A stretch of 64,000 nt of DNA from Erwinia sp. ErVv1 (GTDB lineage Bacteria > Pseudomonadota > Gammaproteobacteria > Enterobacterales > Enterobacteriaceae), in NCBI RefSeq assembly GCF_900068895.1, contig NZ_CDPK01000006.1, positions 62,001 to 126,000 on the forward strand. The letters run 5' to 3'. The first letter of the stretch is position 1. Each line of letters starts with the position of its first letter. The translations under genes were made by a program, and so were the position numbers. Positions 8,391-17,533 of this stretch are shown piece after piece. Under the pieces are notes generated by a model. It was not told the origin of the DNA. It made no database searches and was given only the letters and a program-made list of their open reading frames with translations.

Positions 8391-9267
8391 TTACTCACTG
8401 TTGCTAGATGTATGAAAGAACGGCTGAAGATGGCATTTTTTTAAACACTCTATAGTCGTACGGGCAGCTCCTGACAGTAAGGAACTGGACGGCGCAATTA
8501 CCGCTATACGTCTTGAACAAGGCGGTTCTAGAGGAGCGGCCCTGATCTTATCATCTTGCAATGGCAAAATACTGCTCGGCAATATTGAACAGCACCCGCC
8601 TGCAGTAACGAGTTCGATGATGGCTGAAACATCACCCATAAAAGTTTTATGGGCTGGTAGTTTCTGATGTACAGAATGAGTTTGCAAAAATGCCTGACCC
8701 GCATGGATATAAGCCAGATATCGTTTTGTATCGCCTTTTCTTAGCGGCTCATGACTATCATTCACACCTGTGACCAGTCGATAATCGTCATACCAATGGA
8801 GATACTCAACGTAATCATGAGAATGAGGTTCGAGTTGAGTAATGATGATATCTGAACGGTTCCTTTTTAACGCATCAAGCGCATCATCCATGGTGGGGCA
8901 CTGGAGCCATTCAGTTTGCACTCCTGGCGCTAATCGCCAAATCAAATCGATAATTCTTTTCATCAGAATCGGGCTCAGTGATAATGTATGGATAATCTTT
9001 ACACAGCCCACAATCTCATTTTTTTTATAGTTTCTATAATGTCGATTATATTAGATATTTTTTTACTATAGTCGCCCCTTCTGTTGTAAGCTGGCAACCG
9101 CGCCGATTACGCAGGAATATTTTCTTGCCAAAATACTTTTCAACCTCACTGACCGCGTAACTAATGTTGGACTGGCTGCAATTAAGCACTGCTGCCGTTT
9201 CAGAAAATGAGTGTAACTCTGCTATAGCACGAACTATTTCAAGAAAAAAAATTTTCACTGAGTTCAC
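8391..9267 (-). pseudogene. LysR-family regulator, broken at two poly-A runs
   Basis: The HTH domain (9267-9046: SFSETAAVLNCSQSNISYAV) and the effector-binding domain (9011-8391) lie in different frames. Between them two homopolymer runs, seven A and eight A on the coding strand, each need one extra A to restore a continuous protein: VKK, ISNIIDIIETIKK, NEIVGCVKIIHTLSL. The result would be a full-length LysR protein of about 290 residues with a normal linker. It lies downstream of the DJ-1/PfpI gene on the same strand. It is either a pseudogene, a gene expressed through slippage, or an intact gene with homopolymer errors in the assembly. Confidence 0.75.
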
Positions 9268-9439
9268 CGTTTTTTAAAGTGTTTAATGCATTTTTTTGGA
9301 TAGGCTATACGTATGCATACTTGTCAGATGCATATAACAAATTATTATCGCTATGCTTTATCTATAAATTAGATATAGCTGTTTGAATGGAAAGTTCCCT
9401 GCCAATCAGATAGTTCATCGACAGGGCAAAAATTAACTA

Positions 9440-10039
9440 CTAAGATGCTCTGTTCTCAGTCCAATCAAACTCAAGTTGTTTAGCCGTTCTCAAAGCAAGA
9501 TCTCTGTTTTTGAGCCGTTCGATCAAATGTAAACTCATATCTATTCCTGCAGAAATGCCTGCCGAAGAAACAGTAGCTCCTTCATCTACCCAACGAAGCC
9601 CTTCTTTAACAGAAAGTTCGGGAAACATTGCGCGCAGATCAGCAATATCTTCCCAGTGTGTAGTGGCTGATTTCCCCTCTAAAACTCCAGCCGCCGCAAG
9701 TAAGAATGCTCCAGTACATACTGATGCAGTGATTTTCGTGTTTAACGACTGCTTAGCTATCCATTCAATCACGTTTTTTTTATTGAGTTCAGCACTAACG
9801 ACTCCACCTGGAATAATCAGACAATCAATCTCAGGATGATTTTCCAGTGAGAAATCAGGGTCAATTTTAAGTCCTGCCCTGGCATGAATGGGTTTTAACG
9901 TCTCACCCACTGTAAAAACATTAAATAGCGGGTTTTCACCCTGGTTAACTCTTGAAGCACAGGTGAAAACTTCGTACGGGCCTGTAAAGTCGAGCACTTC
10001 AACATTATCAAAAATAAAAATACCAACCTGCATAGTCAT
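9440..10039 (-). CDS. DJ-1/PfpI family protein (isonitrile hydratase-like)
   Basis: A 199-residue class I glutamine amidotransferase-like protein. The nucleophile elbow is ASVCTGAFLLAAAG with Cys at about residue 106, followed by SATTHWED, the pattern of GlxA/InhA-type proteins. PEIDCLIIPGG is the central strand and glycine loop. Length is near that of bacterial isonitrile hydratases, but the substrate cannot be read from sequence. An AAGGAG site precedes the ATG at 10039. A LysR gene lies downstream on the same strand. It is the one apparently intact enzyme gene between the island remnants. Confidence 0.85.
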   Translation of the reverse strand: MTMQVGIFIFDNVEVLDFTGPYEVFTCASRVNQGENPLFNVFTVGETLKPIHARAGLKIDPDFSLENHPEIDCLIIPGGVVSAELNKKNVIEWIAKQSLNTKITASVCTGAFLLAAAGVLEGKSATTHWEDIADLRAMFPELSVKEGLRWVDEGATVSSAGISAGIDMSLHLIERLKNRDLALRTAKQLEFDWTENRAS

Positions 10040-10105
10040 AACTAGACTCCTTTGATAGTACTAATAATAAGGTGATGAAACTTGTTTTTTTGAATAAAGC
10101 GCTAG

Positions 10106-10278
10106 CTAAATAGCTGTTCCTAATACCGCTACACTTGCTATTTATGGGCGTGCAACAGTCGTGTTAGGGCAAAACATGACAGGAGCTGATGTAGCGCGGC
10201 CCAGACATAAGAACAGCACAATCCCTTGTCCTGCAAGGGCTAGCCCAAAGTGGAGCACTATTCCGCACAGCTATTTAG
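10106..10278. repeat. 173-bp segment bounded by 12-bp inverted repeats
   Basis: CTAAATAGCTGT at 10106-10117 is repeated exactly in inverse orientation at 10267-10278. The segment between lacks a convincing gene. It could be a miniature element or a chance pairing in a decayed region. Confidence 0.25.
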
Positions 10279-10291
10279 TTCTAATATATAT

Positions 10292-10773
10292 CTATGAATA
10301 CAGCGTTGTCAGGATTTTTTTAGCAAGGGTTACCCATATTTTTTCACCCGCAGTGTTGGTTAACATAACAAGCGACAAGCCTGCTTGAGGATCTACCCAA
10401 TAATAGCTGCCATAGAGACCAAACCAGCTCCAGCTGCCTATACCTTCACTTCGTTGAGCCTTTTTGGGGTCTGTAAGCACCAAGCAACCTAATCCGTGGC
10501 CCCATCCCGCGTTCCTATCCCCGATACTTATTTCACCGGTCGAATTTCCCAATAAACGTGCTGTAGATTTAGCGCTGAGTAGAGAGCCACCGCCTTGACG
10601 TAGACATTCAAGCAAGCAGTGGTAATCTTCTGCGGTTCCAACTAATCCAGCTCCTGCGGAATACCAGGCATTGGGTGTTATTGCACGTTCTGGAGATAAT
10701 CGGGCGCAACCACTTCCGACCGCGAGGATTTCATGAGCAGCCATCCGTCGCCCTGACTGCAGATAGGGAGTTG
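10292..10773 (-). pseudogene. Serine hydrolase (beta-lactamase/esterase class C fold), C-terminal remnant
   Basis: About 160 residues match the end of class C beta-lactamase-like serine hydrolases: AGAGLVGTAEDYHCLLECL, then WGHGLGCLVLTD, SWFGLYGSYYWVDPQAGL and SLVMLTNTAGE. The half carrying the SxxK and YxN catalytic residues is missing, because the IS26-like element begins at 10774. The reading frame continues a little into the IS, which is meaningless. The gene was cut by the IS or by an IS-mediated deletion. Confidence 0.8.
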
Positions 10774-11593
10774 GGCACTGTTGCAAAGATCTGGCGATGG
10801 TAAACTGATGCCACTGTTTAGTTGAAGGAGCAGCACATGAACCCATTCAAAGGTCGGCATTTTGAGCGTCATATTATCCTGTGGGCCGTCCGCTGGTACT
10901 GCAAATATGGCATCAGTTATCGTGAGCTGCAGGAGATGCTGGCTGAGCGAGGGGTAAATGTCGATCACACCACGATTTATCGCTGGGTTCAGCGTTATGC
11001 ACCTGAGATGGAAAAGCGGCTGCGCTGGTACTGGCGTCAGCCTTCCGGTTTTGGCTCATGGCATCCCGATGAAACCTACGTGAAGGTCAACGGACGCTGG
11101 GCTTATCTGTACCGCGCCGTCGACAGCAGGGGCTGCACCATTGACTTTTACCTGTCTTCACGTCGTAACACCAAAGCCGCATATCGCTTTATGGGTAAAC
11201 TTCTGAACAATACGAAGCGCTGGCAAATTCCACGGTTGATCAACACAGATAAAGCCCCGACGTATGGGCGGGCGCTGGCATTGCTGAAGCGGGAAGGTAA
11301 ATGTCCGCAGCATGTGCATCACCGGCAGATAAAGTACCGGAATAATATAATCGAGTGCGATCATGGCAAACTGAAACGGATAATCAACGCCACGCTGGGC
11401 TTCAAATCAATGAAGACGGCTTACGCCACAATCAAAGGGATTGAAGTGATGCGTGCGCTACGGAAAGGTCAGGCAGAATCATTTTATTTTGGGCATCCCC
11501 TGGATGAGATGCGTCTGGTGAGCAGAGTCTTTGAAAGATAAGACCTTTCAATAACACGAAAGGCTAACTCATCAATAACTTTGCAACAGTGCC
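10774..11593 (+). mobile_element. Complete IS6-family (IS26-like) insertion sequence, 820 bp
   Basis: Both ends are GGCACTGTTGCAAAG, identical over 15 bases in inverted orientation, as in IS26. Total length 820 bp equals that of IS26. The flanking octamers (GGGAGTTG left, AAATTATT right) do not match, so there is no target duplication. This is what replicative IS26-type deletion or cointegrate resolution leaves behind. The left flank is a truncated serine hydrolase gene, the right flank is the menE stop codon 4 bases away. Confidence 0.97.
10837..11541 (+). CDS. tnpA: IS6-family transposase TnpA
   Basis: A 234-residue DDE transposase very close to IS26 TnpA. An N-terminal HTH (ISYRELQEMLAERGVNVDHT) is followed by the catalytic domain: Asp in WHPDETYVKVNGRW, Asp in INTDKAPTYG and Glu in IIECDHGKLKR. 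I chose ATG 10837 (MNPFKGRHF), which matches IS26 and has GAAGGAG ahead, over an in-frame TTG at 10822. It appears intact. Differences from IS26 in several places (for instance WHPDETYVK where IS26 has WHMDETYVK) suggest a relative and not IS26 itself. Confidence 0.96.
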   Translation: MNPFKGRHFERHIILWAVRWYCKYGISYRELQEMLAERGVNVDHTTIYRWVQRYAPEMEKRLRWYWRQPSGFGSWHPDETYVKVNGRWAYLYRAVDSRGCTIDFYLSSRRNTKAAYRFMGKLLNNTKRWQIPRLINTDKAPTYGRALALLKREGKCPQHVHHRQIKYRNNIIECDHGKLKRIINATLGFKSMKTAYATIKGIEVMRALRKGQAESFYFGHPLDEMRLVSRVFER

Positions 11594-11596
11594 AAA

Positions 11597-13033
11597 TTAT
11601 TCACCTGGTCCAGAACCTCCATTACTCCCGCTTTCGCATAGCGCTACCCAGGCCATAAGCCGCTTCCTTGAAATTTTAACCCCGCCGCCGCTCAGATCGG
11701 GCAGCCTGTACCATGCTACCGGCCGCTGGAAACCGGCCAGCCTGCTGCCTGCCCAGTCGGCAATCTCTGCCAGCATGGCGGCCTCTGTTGCCACCAGCGC
11801 GACCGGGCGATGACCATATTCAGCGTCCTCGCGCGGCACAATAAAAACCTGTGAAATAGCGGGATGCGCCAGCAAAATCTGCTCGATCTGCTCGGGCTGA
11901 ATACCTTCTCCGGCAGAGAAAAACTGATTATCCATGCGTCCGCACACCCGAAGCTCCCCTGCCCGCCAGTCGCCTCTGTCGCGGGTAGAGAACCAGCCCT
12001 CCTCGTCCGTCAGCGGGATCAGGCCACCGTTTTGCCAGTAGCCGCAGCCCAGCGCCGCCGACCGGATCTGGATCTGGCCGTCATTAATGCGGATGCGCTG
12101 CCCGTGAAGCGGCAGGCCCACGCCATCTTTCCCATCTGCCCGCTTAGCGGCCACGGTGGAGGCGGTTTCCGTCAGGCCATATCCGCACCAGCAGGCGATG
12201 CCGCGCGCTTCCGCCTCCGAGGTTAACGAGGCCGGTATTGCCGCTCCACCCAGCAGCACGGTATGCAGCGTTTCCGGCAGCGAGGGCTGCTGCAACACCC
12301 GCCAGAGCTGAGTAGGCACCAGCGAGGCGAAAGTGGCGTTTTCCAGCGCCCGGGACAGGGGTAGTTCGCCCGGCAGCACCAGCCCGGCCCCCATCAGCAG
12401 CCAGCGCCAGAGAATGCCCTGTCCGGAAACGTGAAACAGCGGCAGGGAGAGCAGCCAGCTCTCTTCGGCGGTAAACCCCAGCCGCTCACACACGCCTGAC
12501 GCACTGGCCAGATGCGCGCTGAACCTGTGTGCCACCGCCTTCGGGGTACCGCCGGAGCCGGAGGTAAAGGTCAGCGTGGCGATGTGGGCGGGATCCCACG
12601 GGTGTGGGATCCCGCCCGCCTGCTCCGCCAGGGTCAATACACGGAGTGCAGTATCGGTTTCGCTTTCGGGGCGCAAAAAACAGGACGCAGGGTAGGAGTC
12701 GATTTCTCCCTCAGCCGTCAGGATAAACTCTGCATCAAGGCCGCAGAGCATCGCCGTCAGCTGGGCAGCAGGGAGTCGGGGGTTGACCGGTATCAGCCGC
12801 GCGCCGCATTTGAGTAGCGCCAGATACGCCAGCAGGCTCGTTTCACCGTTCGCTCCCCGCAGCACCACGGCACTGCCGCAGCGTACCCCCTGCTGGCTGA
12901 ACCCAACGGCCAGACGCTCAATCCTTGCGGCCAGCGTATGCCAGTCGTAGCCCTGTTCACCGCAGCAGAGCGCAACTCGCTGCGGATAACGTCGCGCCCA
13001 GCATAGCCAGGGCCAGTCAGTTAGCTCTGTCAT
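11597..13033 (-). CDS. menE: o-Succinylbenzoate-CoA ligase
   Basis: A 478-residue ANL-superfamily enzyme that activates o-succinylbenzoate with ATP and CoA in menaquinone synthesis. The AMP-binding motif is TLTFTSGSGGTPKAVAH, the adenine motif YGLTETAS, the hinge region DRGDW and the C-terminal lysine loop KISRKRLM. It is slightly longer than E. coli MenE (about 451), with a Gly/Ser-rich tail. The TAA stop lies 4 bases from the IS end, so the IS just missed the gene and any downstream gene was removed. ATG 13033 follows GAGCTGGAGAG, part of a 53-bp duplication of the menC 3' end. Confidence 0.96.
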   Translation of the reverse strand: MTELTDWPWLCWARRYPQRVALCCGEQGYDWHTLAARIERLAVGFSQQGVRCGSAVVLRGANGETSLLAYLALLKCGARLIPVNPRLPAAQLTAMLCGLDAEFILTAEGEIDSYPASCFLRPESETDTALRVLTLAEQAGGIPHPWDPAHIATLTFTSGSGGTPKAVAHRFSAHLASASGVCERLGFTAEESWLLSLPLFHVSGQGILWRWLLMGAGLVLPGELPLSRALENATFASLVPTQLWRVLQQPSLPETLHTVLLGGAAIPASLTSEAEARGIACWCGYGLTETASTVAAKRADGKDGVGLPLHGQRIRINDGQIQIRSAALGCGYWQNGGLIPLTDEEGWFSTRDRGDWRAGELRVCGRMDNQFFSAGEGIQPEQIEQILLAHPAISQVFIVPREDAEYGHRPVALVATEAAMLAEIADWAGSRLAGFQRPVAWYRLPDLSGGGVKISRKRLMAWVALCESGSNGGSGPGE

Positions 13034-13124
13034 ATGCTCTCCAGCTCACCCTGCGAGACAGCGGGCGGCATATTCAGCTCTGCCATATGCTCTCCAGCTC
13101 ACCCTGCGAGACAACGGGCAGCGC
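13023..13124. repeat. 53-bp tandem duplication at the menC/menE junction
   Basis: Two units begin at 13023 and 13076 and share about 46 bases with three differences. Each contains the sequence that reads, on the minus strand, TCGCAGGGTGAGCTGGAGAG followed by CATATG. One unit is the true end of menC, the other is the leader of menE. The duplication separates two genes that would otherwise overlap. Confidence 0.85.
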
Positions 13125-14084
13125 GCTGCCGGGCCAGCAGCGGATAAGCTGCTGCTGCATTAGCGCAAGCGTATCCAGCCCGGGCAGCGCATCCGGCGTC
13201 AGCCAGCGGGCGATACGCGCCAGCTGCGTCAGGCCCAGGCTCGACTCCAGCGAGGAGCCGATCACCGCGACCAGCCCCGCCCGCTGTGCAAGCTCTACGC
13301 GCTGGCGAACGGCGTGCAGGCTGCCGGTCAGGGTGGGTTTGATGATGACTGCGCGAAGATGAGGCTCAGCCTTCAGGGTGAAACCCGGCTCGCGCGCGCT
13401 TTCATCCCAGCCCAGGGCGATGCCCGTCTCCAGGGCAAAGCGGCGAGACTCTGCCGCCGTACGGCACGGCTCCTCAATAAACGCGATACGAGAACGGTAT
13501 TCGCTGGCGACGAAGTGGGCAAAGCGGGCGGCTTTATCGGGCGACCAGCTGCGGTTGGCATCCAGCCGCAGCGTCAGCCCCGGCACCGCTTCCAGCAGCA
13601 GATTGACCATTACGCCATCGCGCACCGGTTCGTACAGCCCCACCTTCATTTTGGCGACCGTAGCGCGCTGTTGCCGCAGCCTGTCGATAAGCTCATCGGG
13701 ATCGCCATTGCAGAGAAGGGCACTGTCGTAATTCCCCTCTCCCGGGAGCTCGCCGGATAATTCCGCCTGGGCGCAGCTCAGACCAAAGGCAACCGACGGC
13801 AGCCGACTTTCGCTGTCCAGCTCACCCCGACACCAGCGAGACAGCCGACTTTCGCTATCCGACTCGCCCCGACACCAGCGAGACAGCCACGCGATGGCGT
13901 CCTGCCGCGCCTCGTCCAGCGACTCAGCGCTGAATCCGACCAGCGGTGCGATCTCTCCCCATCCTTCGCGATCGTCTTCCTCAAGCCTGACCAGCAGGCC
14001 GGATCGGGTTTTGATGCGTCGGTCCCGCAGAACCGTGCCCGCCTCAAGGGGGATCGCATAATGAAATAACGCAGCGCGGCGCAT
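13074..14084 (-). CDS. menC: o-Succinylbenzoate synthase
   Basis: A 336-residue enolase-superfamily enzyme that dehydrates SHCHC to o-succinylbenzoate. Catalytic Lys pair region AKMKVGL, metal ligands Asp in LRLDANRSW, Glu in FIEEPC, Asp in GWDESARE, and the second catalytic Lys in [10 protein letters not shown] are all present. It is longer than E. coli MenC (about 320) because residues 67-94 hold a 14-residue segment ([13 protein letters not shown]) twice, an in-frame 42-bp duplication. The ATG overlaps the menB stop by one base (TGATG). Confidence 0.96.
   Translation of the reverse strand: MRRAALFHYAIPLEAGTVLRDRRIKTRSGLLVRLEEDDREGWGEIAPLVGFSAESLDEARQDAIAWLSRWCRGESDSESRLSRWCRGELDSESRLPSVAFGLSCAQAELSGELPGEGNYDSALLCNGDPDELIDRLRQQRATVAKMKVGLYEPVRDGVMVNLLLEAVPGLTLRLDANRSWSPDKAARFAHFVASEYRSRIAFIEEPCRTAAESRRFALETGIALGWDESAREPGFTLKAEPHLRAVIIKPTLTGSLHAVRQRVELAQRAGLVAVIGSSLESSLGLTQLARIARWLTPDALPGLDTLALMQQQLIRCWPGSALPVVSQGELESIWQS
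13801..13884. repeat. In-frame 42-bp tandem duplication inside menC
   Basis: Units 13801-13842 and 13843-13884 are identical at 38 of 42 bases. They encode LSRWCRGE(S or L)DSESR twice, in the N-terminal capping domain and away from the barrel active site. The reading frame is kept. Confidence 0.9.
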
Positions 14085-14941
14085 CAGGGATTCCGCGTAA
14101 ATTTACTGAAGTCGGGCTGGCGCTTCTGATTGAACGCGTTACGCCCCTCCTGCCCCTCTTCCGTCATATAGAACAGCATGGTGGCATTGCCGGCCAGCTC
14201 CTGTAATCCGGCCTGACCGTCGCAGTCGGCGTTAAGCGCCGCCTTCAGACAGCGCAGCGCCATCGGGCTGTTCTGCAACATCTCGCGACACCAGCTTACC
14301 GTCTCCTGTTCCAGCGAGGCCAGCGGGACCACCGCATTGACCAGCCCCATCTCCAGCGCCTGCTGCGCACTGTACATCCGGCACAGGAACCAGATCTCCC
14401 GCGCCTTTTTTTGCCCGACGATACGCGCCATATAGGCAGCGCCCCCCCCGCCGTCAAAGGAGCCGACTTTAGGCCCGGTCTGACCGAACTGAGCATTATC
14501 AGCCGCGATGGTCAGGTCACACAGCATATGCAACACGTGCCCACCGCCCACCGCGTAGCCCGCCACCATCGCCACCACTGGTTTAGGACAGGTGCGGATC
14601 TGCCGCTGGAAGTCGAGCACGTTAAGATGGTGTACGCCCGATTCATCACGATAGCCGCCGTAGTCGCCGCGAATTTTCTGATCCCCGCCCGCGCAAAACG
14701 CCTCATTCCCCTCACCGGTGAGGATAATTACCCCCACCCGCTCATCGTGACGGGCATTGTCTAACGCCTTAATCATCTCCTTAACCGTTTGAGGCCGAAA
14801 GGCATTGCGCACCTCCGGACGGTTGAGAGTGATTTTTGCAATACCCTCCGGTGATTTGTGAAAGCGGATATCGCCATAGCCGGCGCTACAGTCCAGCCAT
14901 TCAACCGGTGCCAATAACATTTCTGGATCAGGATAGATCAT
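14084..14941 (-). CDS. menB: 1,4-Dihydroxy-2-naphthoyl-CoA synthase
   Basis: A 285-residue crotonase-fold enzyme, the same length as E. coli MenB, that cyclises o-succinylbenzoyl-CoA. Oxyanion-hole and substrate motifs are visible: [30 protein letters not shown] and [19 protein letters not shown]. The gene lies between menH (9 bases upstream) and menC (one-base overlap) in the men operon. Confidence 0.98.
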   Translation of the reverse strand: MIYPDPEMLLAPVEWLDCSAGYGDIRFHKSPEGIAKITLNRPEVRNAFRPQTVKEMIKALDNARHDERVGVIILTGEGNEAFCAGGDQKIRGDYGGYRDESGVHHLNVLDFQRQIRTCPKPVVAMVAGYAVGGGHVLHMLCDLTIAADNAQFGQTGPKVGSFDGGGGAAYMARIVGQKKAREIWFLCRMYSAQQALEMGLVNAVVPLASLEQETVSWCREMLQNSPMALRCLKAALNADCDGQAGLQELAGNATMLFYMTEEGQEGRNAFNQKRQPDFSKFTRNP

Positions 14942-14950
14942 GATTATTCC

Positions 14951-15715
14951 TTAGTCGGGAAGACGCTGCGCCAGATGGCGGGCGAACGCCTGGGGATTGG
15001 CCCGATGGGCGTTATGGCCCGCTGCGGGGAGGGTTTCAAATGGAATTCCAGCCTGCTCTGCCAGCGATCTGAAACGGCGATCCTGTTCTCCACAGAGATA
15101 CTGTAGCGGGCAGGTGAGCTGCGCGATGTCAGGGCGTAAATCGGGCTGTACGGCGAGTGAGGTGGCCATCAGCATCTCCGCCAGCGCCTGAGGATGATTG
15201 TTGCGGCGCAGGGCGATCAGCGCCTGGCGATCAGGTTCCCCGAGGTCGGCAAAAACGGCCTGGCGATACCAGCCGTCAAGAGTCTGCTCCAGCGGCTGCT
15301 GGCGGAATCTCCTGGCCCAGGCCCGATCGTTTTCACGTCGCTGCTGCCGCTCCTCATCGCTGGTCAGCCCGAAATGCCCGCCCTCGACGGTCAGCCCCAG
15401 CAGATCGCTGCCGCCATGACGGCAGGCGTGGTATAACGCCACGCGCCCCCCGAGCGAATAGCCGATCAGCCAGTAGCGTTTCACCCGATGAAAGCGCAGC
15501 GTGGCGGTGAGACGTTCAGAGAGCTGCTCGAAATCGGCTACCCGCTGCGCGCGGGAGCCACCGTGTGCGGGCAGGTCAATACTGAGCTGGGGACTGTCAG
15601 GAAAGTAGCGCTGCACGCTTAGCCATTCTGCCCCGCTGCCAAGAAAACCATGCAGCCAGACCAGTACCGGCCTGTCGCTAACGTGCTTACCGCACCACTG
15701 CGCGTGAAGGATCAT
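14951..15715 (-). CDS. menH: SHCHC synthase MenH
   Basis: A 254-residue alpha/beta hydrolase-fold lyase that removes pyruvate from SEPHCHC to give SHCHC. The nucleophile elbow is [10 protein letters not shown] (Ser about residue 86), the oxyanion region is WLHGFLGSG, the acid lies in CGEQDRRF and the His in [10 protein letters not shown]. The ATG overlaps the menD stop as ATGA, indicating translational coupling. Confidence 0.96.
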   Translation of the reverse strand: MILHAQWCGKHVSDRPVLVWLHGFLGSGAEWLSVQRYFPDSPQLSIDLPAHGGSRAQRVADFEQLSERLTATLRFHRVKRYWLIGYSLGGRVALYHACRHGGSDLLGLTVEGGHFGLTSDEERQQRRENDRAWARRFRQQPLEQTLDGWYRQAVFADLGEPDRQALIALRRNNHPQALAEMLMATSLAVQPDLRPDIAQLTCPLQYLCGEQDRRFRSLAEQAGIPFETLPAAGHNAHRANPQAFARHLAQRLPD

Positions 15716-17481
15716 TGTGCGTCCTTACCGGCTTCAGCCAGAAACTGCGCCGCGGCCTGTTCCTCTACCCGCAGCTCTATCAGGGCGGCGCCGTTCTGCC
15801 ACCCCTTGTCTACCGCTGCCAGCAGTGCCTCCCAGCTCCGGGGCTGATGATAGGCGAGGCCGAACAGGGCCGCCGCGCCGGAAAAATTGACCTGCTGCGG
15901 CAGGGCAAAAAAGCGTTCACGCTCGGCTTTCGGCGTGGGCAGCATCGAGAAAATCTGCCCACCGTTGTTATTCACCACAATCAACACCAGCGGCGCACTG
16001 CCCTGGCGCAACAGGGCGAGACTGTTGATGTCATAAAGCGCAGAGAGGTCGCCCACCACGGCCAGCAGCGGCTGACCGCTGCCGCGTTGTATACCGGCGG
16101 CGGTTGCGATCGGGCCATCAATGCCGCTGGCACCACGGTTAGCAAACACCGGATAGCCCGCCGGAAGCTGCGCCAGGGCATCCGCCAGCCGTATGGTCAG
16201 GCTGTTACCGAGGAACAGGCTGCCCTTTTCAGGCAGCAGCGCCGGCAACCGGTGCGCCAGCTGCGCCTCGCCGAAATGGTCGAGCGCCCGGTGCAGAATT
16301 TCCCGCGTTTGCGCCACCCGCGCGTTTAGCCTGCTGTACCAGGGTCGCTGCGACGTGAGAGGATCGGTATCGTGCCGCGGACCTGGCTCCAGGGATGAAT
16401 CTGCGTCCTGCCGGAGGTTTGGCATCAGGGCAGAGTTGCCCGTCAGCCCTGACGCTGGCGCGACGGCAGGATGGGCCGCCAGCCAGGGGAGAATGTCAGC
16501 GACAATGCGCACGCCGCGATGGTGGACAGGGTCGCGCCTGCCCGGCATCGACTCAATCAGCCAGAAGGCATCGGGCTGTGTGTCGCCCAGCCAGCGGCTA
16601 AGCTGTTTACTGGTCAGGTGACTGCCGAACTGCACCACCACCTCAGTCGCCGACAGGATGTCACGCGTTTCCGGCTGCCGCAGCCAGACTTCAGCGCTGG
16701 CAAGCGGCTGTCCGCACTGTGACTGAACGTCGGCCAGCAGGGGCCAGCCCAGCGCGCTGGCCCACGCCGCCAGCGCGATGCCCTCCTCCGGCGTAATTTT
16801 CCCGGCGATCGCCACGCCGCGTTTTTGCCGCAGGGTGGGCCACTCCGGCTGAACGGGTATCGCGGACCGCGCGGGCATGCTGAGCCAGGGCTGGTCGCTA
16901 TGCCACCAGTCGCCCAGCGCGTCGTGCCAGTCGCTAAATGCATCAGGATCGCCGCCATACAGCGGTTCGGCAAACGGGCAGTTGAGGTGTAGCGCGCCCC
17001 AGCGATGTTCACCAAGTAGCGCGTCCACCGCCGAAACCAGCCAGCGGGCGGGAATATCCGGCGTGGGTCGCGGAAGGTTACATGCGGCGGCGACCTGCCC
17101 GGCAAACAGCCCCGGCTGCTCAATGGCCTGGTTGGCCCCACAGTCGATCAGCTCCGGGGGGCGGTCGGCAGTCAGAATAACCAGCCTTTCACCGGTAAGC
17201 CGCGCTTCGATAATCGCCGGATAGAGGTTAGCAGCGGCCGTTCCCGAGGTCACAATAACCGCCACCGGCTGGCGCAGCGCTTTTGCCAGGCCCAGGGCAA
17301 GGTGCCCGAGGCCCCGCTCATCGAAGTGAGTGTGACAAATCAGAGTGGCATGCGCCGCAGCTTCGAGCGTCAGGGGCGCGGATCGCGACCCGGGAGCGAT
17401 GCAAATATGACGCACGCCGTGGCGCGTAAGGGCTTCAAGGATAACGCCCGCCCAGCGGCGGTTGAAGGTGCTATGTGACAT
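15712..17481 (-). CDS. menD: SEPHCHC synthase MenD
   Basis: A 589-residue ThDP-dependent enzyme that joins 2-oxoglutarate to isochorismate. The catalytic Glu is in [14 protein letters not shown] and the ThDP/Mg motif runs from [12 protein letters not shown] to [10 protein letters not shown]. It is about 30 residues longer than the E. coli enzyme (556), mainly from an insertion near residues 345-385 rich in Asp, Pro and Ser ([23 protein letters not shown]) between the middle and C-terminal domains. Start 17481 ([10 protein letters not shown]) fits homologues and follows GGAGCGGG; the frame opening at 17499 uses TTG. Confidence 0.96.
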   Translation of the reverse strand: MSHSTFNRRWAGVILEALTRHGVRHICIAPGSRSAPLTLEAAAHATLICHTHFDERGLGHLALGLAKALRQPVAVIVTSGTAAANLYPAIIEARLTGERLVILTADRPPELIDCGANQAIEQPGLFAGQVAAACNLPRPTPDIPARWLVSAVDALLGEHRWGALHLNCPFAEPLYGGDPDAFSDWHDALGDWWHSDQPWLSMPARSAIPVQPEWPTLRQKRGVAIAGKITPEEGIALAAWASALGWPLLADVQSQCGQPLASAEVWLRQPETRDILSATEVVVQFGSHLTSKQLSRWLGDTQPDAFWLIESMPGRRDPVHHRGVRIVADILPWLAAHPAVAPASGLTGNSALMPNLRQDADSSLEPGPRHDTDPLTSQRPWYSRLNARVAQTREILHRALDHFGEAQLAHRLPALLPEKGSLFLGNSLTIRLADALAQLPAGYPVFANRGASGIDGPIATAAGIQRGSGQPLLAVVGDLSALYDINSLALLRQGSAPLVLIVVNNNGGQIFSMLPTPKAERERFFALPQQVNFSGAAALFGLAYHQPRSWEALLAAVDKGWQNGAALIELRVEEQAAAQFLAEAGKDAQ

Positions 17482-17533
17482 AACCCGCTCCGAAATCAAG
17501 CCAAGCTTGCAGTATAAAAGCAGCAGGCCACGA

